Source of the DNA: Tetrastigma voinierianum
Lineage: Eukaryota; Streptophyta; Magnoliopsida; Vitales; Vitaceae
DNA: 64,000 nt
Direction: 5' to 3'
Assembly (NCBI GenBank): GCA_016808115.1
Contig: JAEQBH010007356.1
Coordinates: 101,625 to 165,624 of the forward strand
Positions 46,710 through 59,829 of this stretch are shown here, in pieces. Position 1 is the first letter of the stretch; every line of letters starts with the position of its first letter. A model generated the notes under the pieces. The model searched no databases. It saw only the letters and a program-made list of their open reading frames with translations, and was not told where the DNA came from. The translations under genes were made by a program, and so were the position numbers.

Positions 46710-49380
46710 TTGCTTCTTTCTTACTTTGTTTCTTCTTTTTCTATTCTTGAGTTCTTTGAATTCAGTCAGTACTGGTTTGAAAACCTTTTTTGTTTAGAAA
46801 GTATTTTGGATAATTCTGATAGTTTGATGTGGCCAACAGGACCACAACTCATGGTTAAATGGGTTGGACATAGAGCAGGGTCCTGGTTCGGTCTAATTGA
46901 CGGAATTTGAGGAACTAATATTATGATGTAGTGTCAAAAAGAAGATTTGACGATATAACTTAGGGGTTTTTCTTTTTAAGTAATTTTTAATTCTCTAGAA
47001 CGTTATTAATTCATTTCTTAACTCTGTTTTTTAAAACGTTTTTTAAAATATACTTTTGGATTATTTGAGAAGGTCATTAGAGTTTGTGTTTTAAGCTTGA
47101 GTGTGAGTGGTTGTTTCTTATTACATATCTTTGTAGTGCATTTGCTCCAGGTACGTGAACCTGACACATGAGAATAATTTGTCTTTTTAATAACTTATAC
47201 AACTGTTTTTATGTTTTTTAAAATTTTATTTTAACTGTTTTCTGCAAAAAATAAATGATTTGAGGATAAATAAATTCTAATTATTTATACTCTTACACAA
47301 TATTTATTTATAAGTTAAAGCCATTTTTTTCTCCCTACAATTTTTTATTATTAAGTATTCTAATAAATTTATGTCTTGAAAAATGTCAAGCTTATTAATA
47401 TTTAATTTTCTTTCAAAAAAAAAACATTTTAATTTAAAAAATAGTAAGATTGGAGAGGGGAGGAGGAGGGAGGGAGAGGCGCAATAATTGTGGCTATAAG
47501 TAGCACATACTGGACTGCAAACTTATACAAATAAAAAAAAGTAATAATTTTGTTTTTAAAACGTATTGGGATGTGGGACAGTGGCTTCTCTTTGAAACCG
47601 CCCCTCCTCTTTTCTTTATGGCCCATGTTTTTGTGTCAGGAAGAGTGATTTTTGATCCTTTTGGCAAATCACCAATTTGGATGACAAAGTTCGATTCAAT
47701 GTAATAAGATCCGTCTACGTTGTGTCGGTTCACTAGTTAGAATCACATGTATTTTAAGCGTTACTATGGTCATTGGCAAAATGTGTACCTTGTGCTACCT
47801 ATTAACTTGGATACTAAATCATGTTATCATTCTTTAAAGTTTTTAGTACTTTTGAGTTTGTGTTTCTATCAATTGTGTTTACTAATAAATTTTATCTCTT
47901 TTTAAAAAAGATATTAAGAGGAAAATAATTTTGTAAGAAAATAAGATAGATAGTTTTAACATTTATTATCCTGAATTGTTACTCTCATATATATATATAT
48001 TTTCAAATCTAGATCTTAATTTTGATACAAGTGTTGTAAAATGTATTTAACAAAAACTACAGGCTCTAAAAATTTAAGTATCTTATTCTCTTTATTAAGA
48101 ATATCAAAAGAATGAATGCTGAGAGAGAGGAGAGGGTATGAGGGAAATAGATAGATGGAAGTAGAATATAGACAATGAGTAAAACTTTATGAAATAGAAA
48201 AATGAAGTGGGGATGCCGTGGAGTGTAGTATAGAAGTGCATTTGCTGACTATAAAGATGGTTCTATTAACTCGTCTTAATAGTTGAGTTATGAGAATATA
48301 ATAGAATCATTCTGATAGATGAATGTGGTTTGTGAGTTCATGGTGTGAGATATTTATTTGTGACCCTCCACATCAATGTTTGATTACTCTTTCGACCCAA
48401 ATGTGCAATTAAGAATATACATAAATTTAAAAAACTTTTGTGATCACACTGTCAGGGTTAAGTTAATGTGAAGTCAGTGCAACCTTAGGTGCATGGTTTA
48501 GATTTGGATCTTTGTGGTTGCTCTCATTCACCCTGGGATCAATATTTAACTTAAAAAAATGACATGATCTATTTGTTAGAAGCTCACCAAACAGCAAAAT
48601 TATATATGATCATTATAGAGTTTATTTCCCAACACTCTTCTCCCCAGACATATAATAAAACTAGTTGATTCTAATATAGTTTTACGGCACCACCTTAATA
48701 CGTCAGCACTAAAGGACATTTCATTTCATATTTAAATAAAAAATATAAAGTCTTGATTCAATAAACGGTCTTAAGAATTAGGTCACGACCTTTGCAGTAA
48801 TTCTATCAAGACCTATTTGAATGATAGTCAAAATCTAATTATAATTCTTTTTACGCCATTAAAGTGGCCTCTTGGAAAACACTTTCTCCTTTGTAATCTA
48901 CGGCCTCGTGGATGTGTTTCTATCGTCACTGTACACCGAAGGGGTCCTGTGAGATAGGCAATGCGGAGAAGAAAAGTGCTCCTATGGGGCTACTCACTTT
49001 AAATGCATCTATTGGCATTACATAAAAACGTAAGCAATGTCCCCCATATAAATAATCTGATCCATGCTAGATGATCAGTATCATGCATGAGATGGGACTC
49101 TCTGGCACCTGGCAGGAATCAGATTGGCTCCCTCACTGCAAGCTAAGTGTGAAAAAACCGATCGTTAGATTATTTCACCTGATGACCAAACCAATGGTGC
49201 ATCAATTTTAGACTAACAAAATCCATATGTTTATTTGGGTTCTGAATTTCTGGGTCTCATAGCGAATACGCATGTCATTAACCAGGCACTTTCGCGAACT
49301 TTTATCGGCCCGGATCCATGTCTGACCCGAGAATAAAATTTGGATCTTTCACCTGGGAGTTGCATTATCTTTGTAGCATG
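46710..49380. other. AT-rich flank, no gene seen
   Basis: Simple (AT)n near 47987-48000 and a GAGG-rich patch near 47453-47478. 48870-49330 is more balanced and may be an old insertion. Short minus-strand frames at 47429-47733 have no family signature. Confidence 0.45.
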
Positions 49381-50685
49381 CGTGATTTTATTCGTTGTTA
49401 TTGTTTCTGACCGTGTGTCTGCCGATTTGGGCGTTGTCCGTTACGAGCTTACCGCATTTACGAATGGTGAATAACGGTGCCATGCGCTTCCCCAAACTCA
49501 GCATTAGTCTTCGACATCTACCGACTCGATCTACGATCTTGACCATCTCATACAAAATCGCGGCTTGATACATTTCCTTCATATTTATGTATATAGATTA
49601 CACCATTCAAACATTACAATACCATGGATAATTATAGTTTTTACATATAGACCCATCCATACAATCCGATAATATCAAATAACATATATTAACGCAGTTT
49701 TTACACAACAACATAATATTGCATTTTAATATTTTACATATGTACACAAAATGACGAAGCTCGGACCGTAAGCGGGGTATGCGGTCTTCACGATTCTTCA
49801 CGGTGTGGGATAAGACACACCACAAACCCACGCTTACGCCGGTTTGCGGGATCAAGCCAAACCACGAACTGGTCAAAGCTACGTAAACGGTCTTGGTGTT
49901 TTTGCTGATTTACTATGTGGTCGAAGAATTAGTAGGTATCAACGTTAAAAATTAACACGAAGGCTGTTTGAAAATAGTCGAAAAATTCATACACTCTATC
50001 ACTAAAGTGCGGAGGTGAGTTATTTCACTATCTGGCCGGTCGAGCCATTCAGACGCCTTTATTCAAATATTCGTGGAAGAAAATTCTCTACCGTGGGTTA
50101 ACGTAAACTCAAGATTTTGAGTATCGGCATTGCGCGCCAGCTGTGGATCGGATTACTAACCTTTGGTTAAGTGAAGCCTATGATCAATTTCTTAGATCGA
50201 AAAACAAAAGAAAAAATATGTCCCTCTAGATGCTCTCTCTCTCCCATCAGTCATATATACACTGCAGTTTTGTCTGTTTTATTTATTTATTTATTTATTA
50301 TTATAATAATTATTATTATTGTTATTATTATTTTGAATCGCGGTTATATTCTTTGTTGGATCAGTTTATATTAAAAACAATTATTTCTTTTAGTTCGCTT
50401 TATTTTAAATGAATTTGGCATTGTTCACAGACTTTAGATTTTACGTAGGAAATCTAGTCACTTTACAGAAGTGGCACAGTGGCTTCATAGCGAATGGTAA
50501 AATATTACGTATCTGATTTGGTGACTTTGGTCGGCTTTCAGATTCTTGAGGAATGGATTTATAGCGGGCGTGGTTGTTTCGATCTGTCAGGATAAAGATT
50601 TTAAAACACTGATAGTTGCGATGATTTATTTATTCTTAATATCTGTTTTTGCCATTTTGAAATTTCTAATTTTTCCGATTTTACA
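49380..50685 (-). mobile_element. 3' LTR of minus-strand gypsy element (far end uncertain)
   Basis: Read on the minus strand, a tail like AACTTCATGACCAAATTT (corresponding to the conserved AATTTCGAGGACGAAATT) is followed by TGTAAAATCGG starting at 50685, the LTR start. The element's integrase lies directly upstream. The far end near 49380 is a guess from a TG dinucleotide and a GTAACGGACAACGCC-like stretch. A (TTTA)n/(TTA)n microsatellite at 50277-50333 lies inside. Confidence 0.5.
50277..50333. repeat. (TTTA)n / (TTA)n microsatellite
   Basis: TTTATTTATTTATTTATT followed by ATTATTATTATT-type repeats. Confidence 0.9.
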
Positions 50686-50729
50686 TTCTTATACAACGTA
50701 AATTTGGTCATGAAGTTCAGACGTAATCG

Positions 50730-51900
50730 GCACCTGACCGTTGCGTATACGCGATGTCTATTCCTAATGCGAATGTGCGCTTTTGTGCGTCCTCCGATGG
50801 GAGATGTCTTGGCGCGACCTTATGGTATTTCTTACTGGGTTCCCATTTAGCCCAGCTACTCCTCGATGTTCTTCCTGACACTTTTTACGACATATCATTG
50901 CATTACGCCCAAAGCCTTATCAGAATTTTATCCAGATCGCGTTGATGATTCCCTCTCGAAGGTCCATAAGTGTCAGCCAATAATCCCGATCAGCTATGAA
51001 TTGGATTTGGAGTATATTTGAACATAGACGTGATTTTATATGGACACTTGTTGTCTAAAGCTGGGGTGGTAACGCGGCCAGGTAATTATTACCCACCTCT
51101 CGCGAGTACCTCGAAGGGACTGATATGCACCCCCTCGAGGCGCTGCTTCCTCAAGATAAGCCACTCATCTTAGGCGTACCTTGAAGAGACGTAGTCACCG
51201 CTTTCTCAGGCTCTAGAGGTCGGCGCGTGATACAATAAGCGTGGATTCTTCTGTCCCAGCTCTAAAGAAAGAAAAGCGTAGAAGGCACTTTGAATCAAAT
51301 CTGCAACTGAGGTTTCTCTAAGCAAGATCACAGGACCGTTGGTAGGCATGCTCCCATTCTGTCCAGCGAGATCGGTGATGCGACATCTGGCCTCAGCCTG
51401 GGCCCTCATAGAGGTCCTGCATTTGAATCACTACTGATAGTTGACCATTTGTAGTGATTCCGATGTGAGGAATTAAATCTCTCATTCACCCTTGGATCAG
51501 GAACCCATAAATGACATATCCTCTAAAATCGCCACTGCGTTCTCAAGCGACCATATGTTTGAGATGAGAAAGGCTGTGCTCATACGTCCAGTGTCCCCCA
51601 TGGCCTTTTGAAACTCTTCCAAAAGTGTGTGTATTAAATAAATCTGGGATCCATATCGGAATCCCGATAAAGTGGCGCATCTATATGCCGGACAATCACA
51701 GATGTATGTGCCCAGACGAATTCTCAGGTGTGAAGGAGTCATTAACCACCTGGCTGAGAGAGGTGTCTCTGACTCTATTGGGCGGTCCACTTTATAGCCC
51801 ATCGACATCGCCCTCAGTGATGTAAAGTGCATTGATGCGATCCAAAATCGCCATTAGCGCTTCTCCACCACTAAACTTCTCTTCATTGCGTTAGCCTATT
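50730..51900 (-). pseudogene. Ty3/gypsy integrase and C-terminal domain, minus strand, degraded
   Basis: The open stretch at 51497-51832 holds KVDRPIES (for VDRLTKSA), then EEFQKAMGDTGRMSTAF and SLENAVAILEDM, matching FWEEFQKAMGT...MSTAFHPQTDGQSERTIQTLEDM; the catalytic Glu is retained. SDMDPRF with the second catalytic Asp survives one frame away near 51650-51670. Farther on, EVGNNYLAALPPQL-like sequence near 51060-51090 and a VHIKS stretch match VAYRLALPPQLS..HNVFHVS of the C-terminal domain. It lies between the RT and an LTR start, the normal gypsy order. Confidence 0.87.
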
Positions 51901-52700
51901 TGCTTTCCCGATACTCTTCACCCTTCCTCGCACCTCTTTGACCGCGAGACATTATCGAGTGAAATCTCAACGTGTCACTTCGCTGCGCTCCGATAATATG
52001 CGATGAAGATCTGGTACATCTTTGCCACCAGGATACTGCAATAAAAAGCGAAGCGATTGAGCTCCTAAAGGATCTCTTCTCGAAGTGGTCTGCTGGGAAC
52101 CCACATTGAATCCACTACTAGGCTTCATACGTGTGGATATTTGCTTTTAAATCCACCCAGCCACGATGGTACTTTCGATCATGATGGGACTGATATCTTT
52201 GAATCATCCTTATGTTTCAATCCACACCACCTTGAATGGGACTGACAATATCTTAAACTCCTAGCACTCACAGGCTGATCACTTTGTCTTTTGTGGCTAC
52301 CTAATATGTCCCACAGTCCCTGACATCTGCCACTCTTGGAAGCTACACTACTTCGTACTCCCAGCTTTGACTTAGTGGCGCATGGTCCTTTACATTTACT
52401 TACAGGATATGTGCTACAAAGTGATCATAATCCTCTCAGGACTCTCATCCCATACCTTGACTGCCTCATATTTGAGGTCGGGTGTGTAAGATATACCTTA
52501 GACTCTTGTGGTTTGAAAATACTCCATTTTGCTCATATCTGAATAGTGGCGCGAATCTTTGTAAGACTAACCAAACTCGAGATCATGTCTTAAATTAATT
52601 TTGCTCCTGATTCTTTGGCTGTCTGGAGCCCAACAAAAGCGCATTACTCAGATTTAAGTCAGACATCTAGATCAGTCCCATACAGAGGCCTCACAGTCAC
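51900..52700 (-). other. Expected RNase H / connection region of gypsy element
   Basis: Between RT and integrase of the same minus-strand element, where RNase H and the integrase zinc finger should lie. I could not read them confidently. A T14 run on the + strand is at 52757-52770. Confidence 0.5.
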
Positions 52701-53760
52701 AAGTGTACCTCATCCTTCGGGACCTCTCAAAATACTTTTCTCCATACTTTGCCTGCTTTTTTTTTTTTTTTGCCTCACACTACGCACACTTTCTTGGAGT
52801 TAGAATCGCCTTCAGCACTTGGCCTCTTGGAATGCCTTCTCACCCCAGGTCAACTCCTCTCAAACATGCACCTTGGTCTGATCTAGTCATAGGTGTTGCT
52901 GGCTGGAGAAATCATGTCGTCTCATGTGTATAGTCCCCGTTAGTATCTCGAGCAAAACCAGGCTCCCAACTCTGTAATACCTTTGCCTCTACCTTCTGGG
53001 GTCTACTATCACTTTTACAGTCTTTGAAACTACAGTGTCCCAGTCTGCCTCGTTAAGCCAAAGCTCCACCTCACGGGCGGCCTTACTGCCCGATGGATTA
53101 CAGTTTATTTTTAGACAATTCGCCAATGGGTGGTCTCCTTATCTATCCTCATCACAGGAATTAGATCGGATGTCGACAGCCAAAGACCCTAGCCCAGTCT
53201 GACCAGTTGGAATACGAGATCCATGAATGCGGCGGCCTTGTTAGTCAACCCGAAACCTCAGCTGAACTCAGAAATGCCATCCCAACGTCCTGCTTGTTTG
53301 TCTTAGGGATGCCTCGGTCTCACAACTTTCATTGATGATATGGCGGATTACGAAAGTGCACATCTTTGGGTAACCAGCCTTCATTTGATCCATGGATCAT
53401 CAATCCTCTAGGTGAGGATCTTGATTCTTGATAATAACCTATTTCAAGCTGTTTAGTAATCAATTATAATGTGAAGAGATCTTATCTTTCTTCTTAGCAA
53501 ACTAGCGGAGCGCCCTATATGGTGAGGTGCTGAAGATCACAATAAGCCCTTGTCTGACAATTCTGCAGTTGGACGCCGGGTTCACTATGGCTCTGGCCAG
53601 ATTTCCATCTGCAAAAGTCATGAAATGGGTGACGTACTAGGGTCTCTTTCAATGACAAAAGTCCACATCACGGGGTAATCCAGGTGGCTAATAGGAAAAC
53701 ATCTACCTCATACTTACCGACTAAAAGTAAGATTCAATTCCACCTCTCACCCTTGTCCTC
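52700..53760 (-). pseudogene. Ty3/gypsy reverse transcriptase, minus strand, degraded
   Basis: From N- to C-terminus (descending coordinates): PGLPRDVDF (about 53660-53692), the conserved start of gypsy RT; SPYRALR.FAKKKD (about 53480-53530) for SPWGAPVLFVKKKD; VIIKNQDPHLED (about 53405-53450) for VTIKNKYPLPRIDD; GIPKTNKQDVG (about 53288-53320); FGLTNKAAAFMDLVF (about 53205-53262) for FGLTNAPAAFMDLMN; KETTHWRIV (about 53110-53140). PATPMTR (about 52880-52900) and LTWGEKAFQEAK close the domain. The YVDD box is lost. Upstream gag and protease are not recognisable. Confidence 0.9.
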
Positions 53761-54077
53761 ATTGAGATAAAACACTTCTTATTGTATTCTTGTGTCCACT
53801 CCATCAGATCATTGTTATCGATTAAACATCATCTTCTCTCCTCAAAGCGTAACACAATAACATCTGTGTTGTGTGTAACCACCCTCGATCACGATGTGCT
53901 GCGCTCTGTTGGCGTCTACAACGGTCCATCCTGGATGACCTCAGCTCGATATGTCCGCGATATTTTCGGGTGCACGGAGTGAAGTGATTACTAGATCGAC
54001 TCACGAATCCGACGCCTCTGATCGACACTCATCTAGTTCTGGGGAAATTCATTCACCTTGGCTTTCTAAGGTTTCAA

Positions 54078-56640
54078 TGTAATGCCCCAGATGAAAATTA
54101 ATACAATTATGTATACCAATGAGAGGCACATTAATTATTTTAATCTTTATAATAGAATTTTTTGAAAGTTGTTTTAAAATTAAAAACCTCAAAGTTTCTT
54201 TGCTCAGAGAATTGTGGCACTACGGTCAAGGAAAGTGGAGGAGGTGGGGAATTCCGTCAACAAATTTAAAGGATAATAATAATAAATTGCCATAATGGTT
54301 CGAGGCGCAGAGAATTCTCTAGATCTAGGATGTGGCAGTAATGAAACGGACTACGCTGTTAAATTAAGTCTGAAATCAAATGACCCAAAAAAATTAGTTT
54401 GAATTTAAGCCCGAGAATGTTTTAGTTCTTGGATGATAGATGGCCGAGGACTTCGAGGGGATGAGATTTTGCAAAGAATTTTGGAAGTGGAAGTGAAGCG
54501 ATTTAGGTTCATTGCAATAAAGTGAACTGAAAAATAAAAATTTTAAGTGATGGTACAGATGGAGGCGATAGAAATCATTCTCCAAGATAATAATAATAAT
54601 AATTAAAGGAAAAAAAAAAATAAAAGGATAAAAATCCGAAGAGAGGCGGTGTGATGGAGCGGAGTAGAGAGGAAGATTTAATTTTGTTCACTAACCGTTT
54701 TTGATTTATGGAGTGGATCGTGGAGATTTTGCCAGGCGAAGGCAAAGTGGTATATCTTGATGAGAGCTCACGTATGTACAATATATTAACCTCTTGTCAA
54801 ACTTTAAAAGGTAGAGAATTTTCATATTTTATCTTATTCGAACCAAAGTATATGTTGGCAGAAATTTTTCTGGCGTGAAAAGTGTCGCTCATTCCAAAAT
54901 TTTAAATGGTTTAATGATTTTAAAATTTTAGGAATTGTGAATGATCCAGGGCTGGATCGGGAGTGATTTGGATGATTCGGATTGAGAAGCCCCTCAGGAT
55001 TGTAGTCGGTAATTTGGACGAATTTTGAAATGTCTTTGGGGTGTTTTTACGAAATATGATCCCTTAGTCAAAGATTGGCACTATGAATGGTTTTGCTCGG
55101 TTGTTTTTAATGTGTAGGGATTGTTTGGTCAGATACAATGTGATAACCGATGTCCTCATATGAGATGCGGTTCTTACGTAAAGTTTTGTTACAGAATGAA
55201 GTTGAATTCGATATAGTCGCTAGCGCATATCTTCATGTTTATGGATTCTGTTAGTTAGGGCATTTTCCATTGCTGTATGGTTGTGTGGCCGATTTGAGCA
55301 TCAAGAATCTAAGTCTTGTGAATTTGAAAATTAGTGAGAAAAGGGTGGTCATAAATCAGCTTTTAAATGAAAGTGTTTAAATTCTGAGTTTGTAAAAGGT
55401 CTTTGAAAATATAAATTTATATAAAAGCATTTTTACCACTCCCACTTGTTATACTCAGCGAGAAAAGTTCGATTTGGAGTATTTAAGAAGAAACAATTTG
55501 TAACAGTTTGCATAAAGCCCTGATGCGGCTGGATTTAAGTCGGATGTATTCCGGATTATTACATGGCAAAGTTATAGGATATTTATATTCTTCTTTATGC
55601 GGTGGCCGATTAGGGGTTAGATCTAAGTATATATTTACCTGGTAATTAGCCCTCACTTTTGTTATTCGGGGTATAGATTAGCGCCTTGACGCGTATGACG
55701 ATTATTGAGGGTGTTGGTTCGAGAGTTTAATCACTCAACCTGGGCATTTTGGTTGGTTCCGGCTTATTATGTTTAACAAGATCAGCGTGTTCAGAACTAG
55801 ATTAAGCGGGTAGTGTTAAGGGATTCACTATCGATGCAGATTCAGGGTTCATGGCATCATCATAAAATTATTTAGAAATGGTAGCGTGGATTTGGTGCCC
55901 AGTTCTGATGTAGTACTTTGAATCTTCAGCCACCAACGGTTTGTTGCGAGAAATAGTTTTAGAGCGGTTTCAGCGGCGTAAATAGTTTTCAGCGTAAAAT
56001 AGTTTTAGACAGTTTTGAAATGGTTTCCTTGCTGAAAAAACTCGATTTTCTCAATAACAGTTTACAAATCTATTTATCTATGATTTTCCTTGATAGGATA
56101 CAAAACAAGCGAATGACAACATTTAGAACTTATAATTATGCCTCACCTTTAGACTTTGTTTTGGGCTCGCTGTTTCTGTTTTAAAATGTCTTTAAGTGCG
56201 GGTTTACGCGTACACGAGGAGCTGCTGGGATCCTCCCGATGGTCCCCTGACGTTGTGTTGGCAGATTATCTCGCCGAATCACAGATCTTAAGTAAAAGTA
56301 GTAAAGTTAAATATGACGTTTGTATATACCAAATATCTTTTGCAAATATCGCCATGGTTTTGAGAAACGGAGTTCGATGAGCTATGTTGGATTGATCCTT
56401 ATCTTACTCTTTGATGAGGACGGAGGTCGCTATATGTTTTACCTGTGGATTTTGGAAAATGTTAGGAATTATGTTTTTTATCACGGTGATTTTTATACTT
56501 CCGAACGACCGCAGTGATGAATTTATCTTCGCCGGGATTTTCTGCGTGTGAAATCTAAGAGTATGATTTTGATGAGAAGTAAAAATTTTTATAACCGTTT
56601 TCCGAAGAATTTATTTAGCAGTTTTACTTGACCCCAGCTT
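54078..56640 (+). mobile_element. Plus-strand LTR head (end not located)
   Basis: TGTAATGCCCCAGATG at 54078 has the form of a plant gypsy LTR start (TGTAATGCCCC / TGTAACGCCCC). The sequence after it has the usual alternating AT-rich and GC-containing composition and no coding signal. It lies next to the oppositely oriented gypsy RT, so it probably belongs to another element that truncated that one. A (TAA)n run is at 54586-54603. GGTAACACCCAGCCGG near 56643 could mark the 3' part, but no end or target duplication was found. Confidence 0.4.
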
Positions 56641-58205
56641 CATGGTAACACCCAGCCGGTCGGCGAAGCGCGTTTGGAGATTTATATGGAGTTCGCGACG
56701 ATCTGTCGATGGGGATCTGTCGAAGTTGGTATCAAGCGATTTTAAAAAGCGTCGTTCGCTGTTTTAACTTTTTCCACGATATTTTCTTATAGAATTGTTT
56801 CGCCAACTGGCAGTTTTCTATTCTGACCACCATTTGTTTTTAATCGCTGCATCGTGAATATCTTGAAAAGTCATCTTTGAATCACCCCAACGCCCAGTGG
56901 CTTCCACAGCGGCTATATACGACCACGAGGTCACGTAAATTCCGATCTCAGTATACTTTTAGGAGGCGACACCGGGAAATATGCCGGTAGCCTTCGATCG
57001 AAAAATAGCGATGATCTTGAGCGGAGACCATCGGTATGGACCAGTGGCGGTACCTTGGCGATGGATGATTATCTGATTGTTCTGATGACTACGGTGAACA
57101 TAGGAAGCCTCTGGAAAACGAGAGGAAGCTGGTAGAATCGTCTCTAAGGTGAGGGCTAAATCTTATGATCTTCTGTGACCGAAGCATGCCCATAATAAGC
57201 GGTGTTGATGGAAATTTATCTGTTGATAGGGTGTTAGGTTGACGAAAAGATCCTCTTTTCGGGTTTCTTCCAGTGGCGGCGGGGCGAGGCTGGTGGGGCC
57301 ATTAAGAACACCTTGATCGCGGGACCGGGTTAAGCCGGGCGTATTTACGGACATATTTTATCAGTAGTTTGTGGTAAAATGAAGAATTCTTCAGTTCGTT
57401 TGCGATCACGTGATGTTGGAGTCTGGCGAAGGTTTTGGAGCTACGGTAAATTGGTCGCCTGTGATGCTAAGAATGAGGAACATAAATTATGGCGAGATTC
57501 GCGGCGACGAATCATAGATCAGGTTGTTCATCTTTGGGCATCAGAAAATAACACGGAGGCTGGTTGAGGCTGCCACTAAGAAAGTGAAAAGAATGATTTC
57601 CAGTTCTTTGAAGCGGTCGAGACTGATAGAGTGCTCCCGATACTAAATCGACCATGAATACAGTCGATCTAAATGAAGAAAGGAAAGAAATGCAGAGCGG
57701 CGGTGAGGCTCGGGATGGCTCTGCATCTTGGGGATCTGTCCGATTCGCGATAGCCAGGGAGGTGGTATAGATCTTGGGATCATCTCTTTTCCACTGCCTT
57801 TGCAGCATACCAGGAGAGGCATCTTCGGATCCCAGGATGGGGAGGGGAGAGAGAGGAGCTATGACGGGATATTTCCATTGGCCCGGAAGAGGTCACTTTA
57901 TTGGTTGTCATGGCTAGTAAGCCGTGAGACCCAGAGTGAGTCGATAGCATCACCGGGAGGCTGCGGTCCCAGTCGGCCCAGTAGGGTGGATTGCGAGTGC
58001 ATCTGGCCCCCAGTAAGTAAGTGATGCAAGGAGTGCTCCCAGGAGCGATGGAGTGCAGATTAGCCCCCGGTCGGTCTTTACTCGTGCATGAAGCCAGGTA
58101 TTTGATCCCACCTGGCCCGAGGCGGATGCATCACCGGATGCGGTCACGTTATTATATGCGACCCGAACCACGGCTCTCGGCCGGTGCGGCGGATCCGTCC
58201 TGAAA
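56640..58205. other. GC-richer unassigned sequence with short ~50-bp repeats
   Basis: 57130-58205 is GC-rich with open frames on both strands (57512-57808 and 57950-58210 minus; 57728-58024 plus) that do not match a family I know. At 57930-58170 phrases such as GGGTGGATTGCGAGTGCATCTGGCC, GGAGTGCAGATTAGCCCCCGG and TTTGATCCCACCTGGCCCGAGG recur at about 50-70 bp, suggesting a decayed minisatellite. Confidence 0.35.
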
Positions 58206-59019
58206 CCCACTGGGGCCTTCAGTTTAATTCTTTTTGTTTTTCATTTTAATTAAGTTTTCTTTTCCACGAGTTTGTCCGCAGGCCGAAACCCGGACCAGCC
58301 GATGAATTAGAAGGCGGGAACTGGTTTACCTCGGCGCATTCATTCTTATCTTAACTAAAGCGTTTATTTAATTTATTTGATTTCTTTGTGACGGTTTTGA
58401 TTTTAAGTGACCGCTAATGCGATTCTAATTTCAATGTTAATTCGGTAGGCCTTGAACATTTTACAAGAAATACATTTACAAAAGGCATTCATACAAAAAT
58501 ATTCTAAATCAAAGTTTAGGTTTAACCCTTTTTATTTAAAAATATACGGTGTTCAAAAAGAGATGATATAAATAATAGATATCTCACCTTATCTGTACTC
58601 TCTGTTTCTGCTGGCACACACGATCTTGTCTCACTTCCCTATCTACTAAAACTATAGATAAAGCTATACGCTGAAGCATTTTTAAATGCTTATTGGTTCT
58701 ATCTGATTCTATTCCAATATTCCAATATGCTTTCGGCATTATTTAGCATTCTGTGCCTATTAGATCAACAAATATCATAACATTTATTTCTATGCTTTTT
58801 TCCAATTTCTAAATGTTACCGTCCATCTTTGAATTTCAATACAGCAATTCATTTCCACAATTTAATTTATGAAGTTTAAGCATATACACCAAAATCCCAT
58901 TTGCACATAAATCGATATTTGGTTGGCTATCTAACTATTCTGATTCTACATGCAGTTCCGTTTGATACGTCATATAATATTAATATATTGTTGTCTTAAC
59001 ACATTTAACAGATTCGGTC

Positions 59020-59250
59020 TCCCATGTGGCGGATGCGTTTGGTACACCAGGCATGCTGGTATCACTTAAATGCCATATGCCATCGCGGATGCCCGATTGG
59101 TACGTCGATGAGAATAGGACATTTCGCCCTAATGCGCCATGCATCGCGGCGGATCCCGTTGGTCATCCAGCGGCGGTGGGACGACTGGACAATTCGGGGT
59201 GCGCCGTGGCGGATGCGATTGGTGCATCCGTCAGGCGGTTCGGCCGATGC
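59020..59250. repeat. ~60-bp GC-rich minisatellite, four units
   Basis: GTGGCGGATGCG.TTGGT.CA and variants begin near 59024, 59083, 59143 and 59206 (spacing 59-63). The block has higher GC content than flanking DNA. Overlapping frames on both strands here are repeat artefacts. Confidence 0.75.
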
Positions 59251-59714
59251 TCCGATGCAATTGCGAGATCTTCGAAATTTATCCAGGATTCGTTTATTTA
59301 AATTTATCAAATCCGTTCCATTCGGTTTCAATATCACATTTCAATTTCCATATTCCCACTTGCCGTATTCTCTTCGAGATATATAATCTGTACTCATTTC
59401 CTCTCACACATTTCCATATCATTTCATAATAGCGGTAAACTACTCGAGATGCCGACATAGAATAAAAATTCGAGAGGAACAAACATGCAAAAGCTTAAAC
59501 AAAGAATGAGTTCGATCAGGAACAAACCCAAAATCTTAGCACTTCCAGTTCTAATCTTTGGAATCTCAATCACAGTTTGGCTTTTCCTCCTCGTCAGTCC
59601 CTATTCCCAAAACCATTAAAAACAATATTAAGTGTATACTAAGTAGTTTGGTTAGGATTGATTTTCCAGTTCATCTGGGTTCGATTTTAACATTTAATAC
59701 TCATATATCTTTCC

Positions 59715-59828
59715 CTCTTCTATTTCTATCTCTCTCTGTCTCTCTCTGTATATATATATTCTTTTTCTCTCTCTCTTATATACTCTTTCTCTGCTGCTTC
59801 TCTCTCTCACCTCTTATCTCTCCTCTAC
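59715..59828. repeat. CT-rich microsatellite
   Basis: TCTCTCTCT-type repeats with a short (TA)n, interrupting the minus-strand LTR. Confidence 0.85.
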
Positions 59829-59829
59829 A

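Noticed and set aside
59024..59386. Overlapping open frames on both strands (91-120 codons)
   Set aside because: They fall on the 60-bp GC-rich minisatellite; openness on both strands follows from the repeat.
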